Part shown: piece after piece, positions 62,434-64,000 of the stretch
Layout of the letters: each line of letters opens with the position of its first letter
Numbering within the stretch: the stretch's first letter is position 1
Assembly (NCBI GenBank): GCA_015680905.1
Contig: CM027377.1
Location: 13,478,501-13,542,500, forward strand
DNA length: 64,000 bases
Direction of reading: 5' to 3'
Origin: Coptis chinensis
Taxonomy: Eukaryota > Streptophyta > Magnoliopsida > Ranunculales > Ranunculaceae
Made by a program: the position numbers and the translations under genes
Notes under the pieces: generated by a model
Seen by the model: only the letters and a program-made list of their open reading frames with translations
Databases searched by the model: none
Told to the model about the DNA's origin: nothing

Positions 62434-62712
62434 GAGCGTGTTAGCTTAAGAAAGCGTGGTGCTCGCTGAGAGCGTGTTAGCTTAAGAAAGCGTGGTGCTC
62501 GCTGAGAGCGTGTTAGCTTAAGAAAGCGTAGTGCTCGGTGAGAGCGTGTTAGCTTAAGAAAGCGTGTTGCTCGCTGAGAGCGTGTTAACTTAAGAAAGCG
62601 TGGTGCTCGTTGAGAGCGTGTTAGCTTAAAAAAGCGTAGTGCTCGCTGAGAGCGTGTTAGCTTAAGAAAGCGTGTTGCTCACTGAGAGCGTGTTAACTTA
62701 AGACAGTGTGTT
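62434..62712 (+). repeat. 36-bp tandem repeat, about 7.7 copies
   Basis: The unit GTGTTAGCTTAAGAAAGCGT then GGTGCTCGCTGAGAGC repeats head to tail with 0-4 differences per copy. Each unit contains GCTC-GCTGA-GAGC, the inner hairpin of B5 (GCTC-GTAGA-GAGC), and a CTTAAG palindrome. Confidence 0.95.
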
Positions 62713-64000
62713 GTGATATATGCTCTTTACTACTACTTAGAGTTTTGATCTCTAAGAATTGATGCAAAAGCACTCAAGGTTCCTTACTCACGATCTTCGT
62801 TTCGTAGAGTTAGAATAAAGATTCGAACTAAACTAAAGCTTAGAACAACTACAAATTGGAATTTACAATTAAAGGAAACTAAGGAGTAAGGTCATAATAT
62901 AAATGCTAGATTTTTCCTTCCTACATAAACATTAAGAAAACATTAACGTTGAAAACATTCACTTAATACCGAAATAGAGATTTGAAAGAGAAGGTGGAGA
63001 GTTAATCCTCCTCATGTGAAATTATCATTAGTGTTGATTTGAAAAAGGTTTTGATTCTTCCTAGACTCATAGACAAGTCCCTAACGGAAAAATAGATTTG
63101 ATCCCTAGCATGCATGGCTCACTAAAGAGCTCATACATGCTAGCAAGTGAAACCAAACAACGACTTATCTCTAAGCTCATTGCTTGATTCCTAACTAAAT
63201 TCTACACCAACTACCATTTTGGGATAGGATGTAGAGTTAGTTGTTCTTCCTAAACCTACCAAACCAACAACAATTGGTTTACCCTCACATGAGTTGGATT
63301 AACTCCCCAAAAGGGAAGTTATCTTATGATCCTTGGGACAAGGATTTATAAACTAAGAAAAATACAAAAGAGAGAGAGAGAGAGAGGAGAAAGATGAACA
63401 ATCAAACTCACTTCTATTTCTTTTCTAGAAGAAACAAGTGTTCCTCCATTAAAACTATTACAAGCTTTTTAATAAAAACTAAAACTAACTTCATTTCTTT
63501 CACTAAGGAACTAAAATAATGCCATGTGAGGAAAATAAGTCAAGGGAGTAAATGGAGTGTCCCCCACCCTTGTCTAATTTCTTCTCCATTTGAGAGAAAT
63601 CTCATTTCCTCCCACGTGAATTATCAAACCACATTAATGAATTTTTATCCACCACATTAAAACAAAGTGACACCTTGCCTTTTTTTTTCACTATTAACAC
63701 CTAATCTAATTTATTACATGCAAGGTGTCAACTTTGCACCAATAATTTGTTATCTTTGTCTTGACATGCTCCATGATTGATGACTCATCCAATCTTGTGG
63801 CCCCGCATAGTGGGTCCATGTGCAGTCCAGTGGCGGTCCGGTATTTTGGGCAAGTTGTTATAATTTCCTTTATCGTAGAGTTCATCGCCTACGATTGTCT
63901 AAGCATCTCTCGTGGTCGATTCGAGTCCCGGTTTCGAGAGGTAGGAGCTTTGGAAGTTTGATGCTTCGTGTGGATTTGGGAGAATTCAGATATACGTGCT
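62713..64000. other. no gene recognised to the window edge
   Basis: AT-rich DNA with a (GA)n run at about 63366-63387. Sequence near 63825-63990 (GTGGCGGTCCGG, CGATTCGAGTCCCGG) is more GC-rich but has no tRNA fold or protein frame that I can support. It may be the edge of another repeat. Confidence 0.45.

Noticed and set aside
63900..63945. tRNA T-arm-like GATTCGAGTCCCGG
   Set aside because: No acceptor stem, D-arm or anticodon arm can be built around it.

Overview
The window is nuclear DNA of a flowering plant, most likely a eudicot. The evidence is AT-rich intergenic DNA, short GT-AG introns, a SnRK1 kinase, a hAT element with a TTF-type zinc finger, plant LINE fragments with a DUF4283/zinc-knuckle ORF1, Helitrons, MITEs, and a 'putative gypsy type' (PF04195-like) gag-related family. 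I cannot name the species.

Layout. 1-9.6 kb has the possible last codons of a plus-strand gene, then AT-rich repeats, a 1.9-kb terminal-inverted-repeat element, an array of short palindromes and a MITE with a 9-bp target duplication. 9.6-14.2 kb holds two paralogous F-box genes, both broken. The first carries a 5'-truncated LINE with a poly(A) tail and a 15-bp target duplication, and a degenerate antisense LINE ORF1 lies between them. 16.0-17.1 kb is an intact single-exon multi-pass membrane protein (minus strand). 17.5-20.7 kb is a dead hAT transposon. 20.7-29.7 kb has no recognisable gene but contains a fold-back MITE, a Helitron 3' terminus, an LTR-like segment and a 16-bp minisatellite with higher-order structure.

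The gene-rich core is 29.8-49.6 kb. It contains a second, related multi-pass membrane protein (+); a short-form tRNase Z in eight exons (-) with one frameshifting base; a UXT/prefoldin-like protein in six exons (-); a two-exon Pong/Harbinger ORF1-like (SANT/NAM-associated) protein (+); a TMEM230 homologue (+); and a complete ten-exon SnRK1 alpha kinase (+). Intron 9 of the kinase gene contains a 325-bp Helitron and, 19 bp away, a U6 snRNA pseudogene.

49.98-54.82 kb is a complete non-autonomous Helitron filled with a degenerate ~55-bp repeat. 55.3-56.6 kb is a head-to-tail array of MITE-like units. 56.6-62.7 kb carries two tandem, decayed copies of a gag-like, coiled-coil gene. Each is followed by a matching series of bulged hairpins whose stems co-vary between copies; in the second copy the last hairpin has expanded into a 36-bp tandem array. 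This paired hairpin series is the observation I rate most interesting. 62.7-64.0 kb shows no gene.

The housekeeping genes are reading-frame intact apart from tRNase Z, while almost everything between them is mobile-element derived. Exon boundaries were placed by reading frame, splice consensus and recalled family sequence, with no database search.
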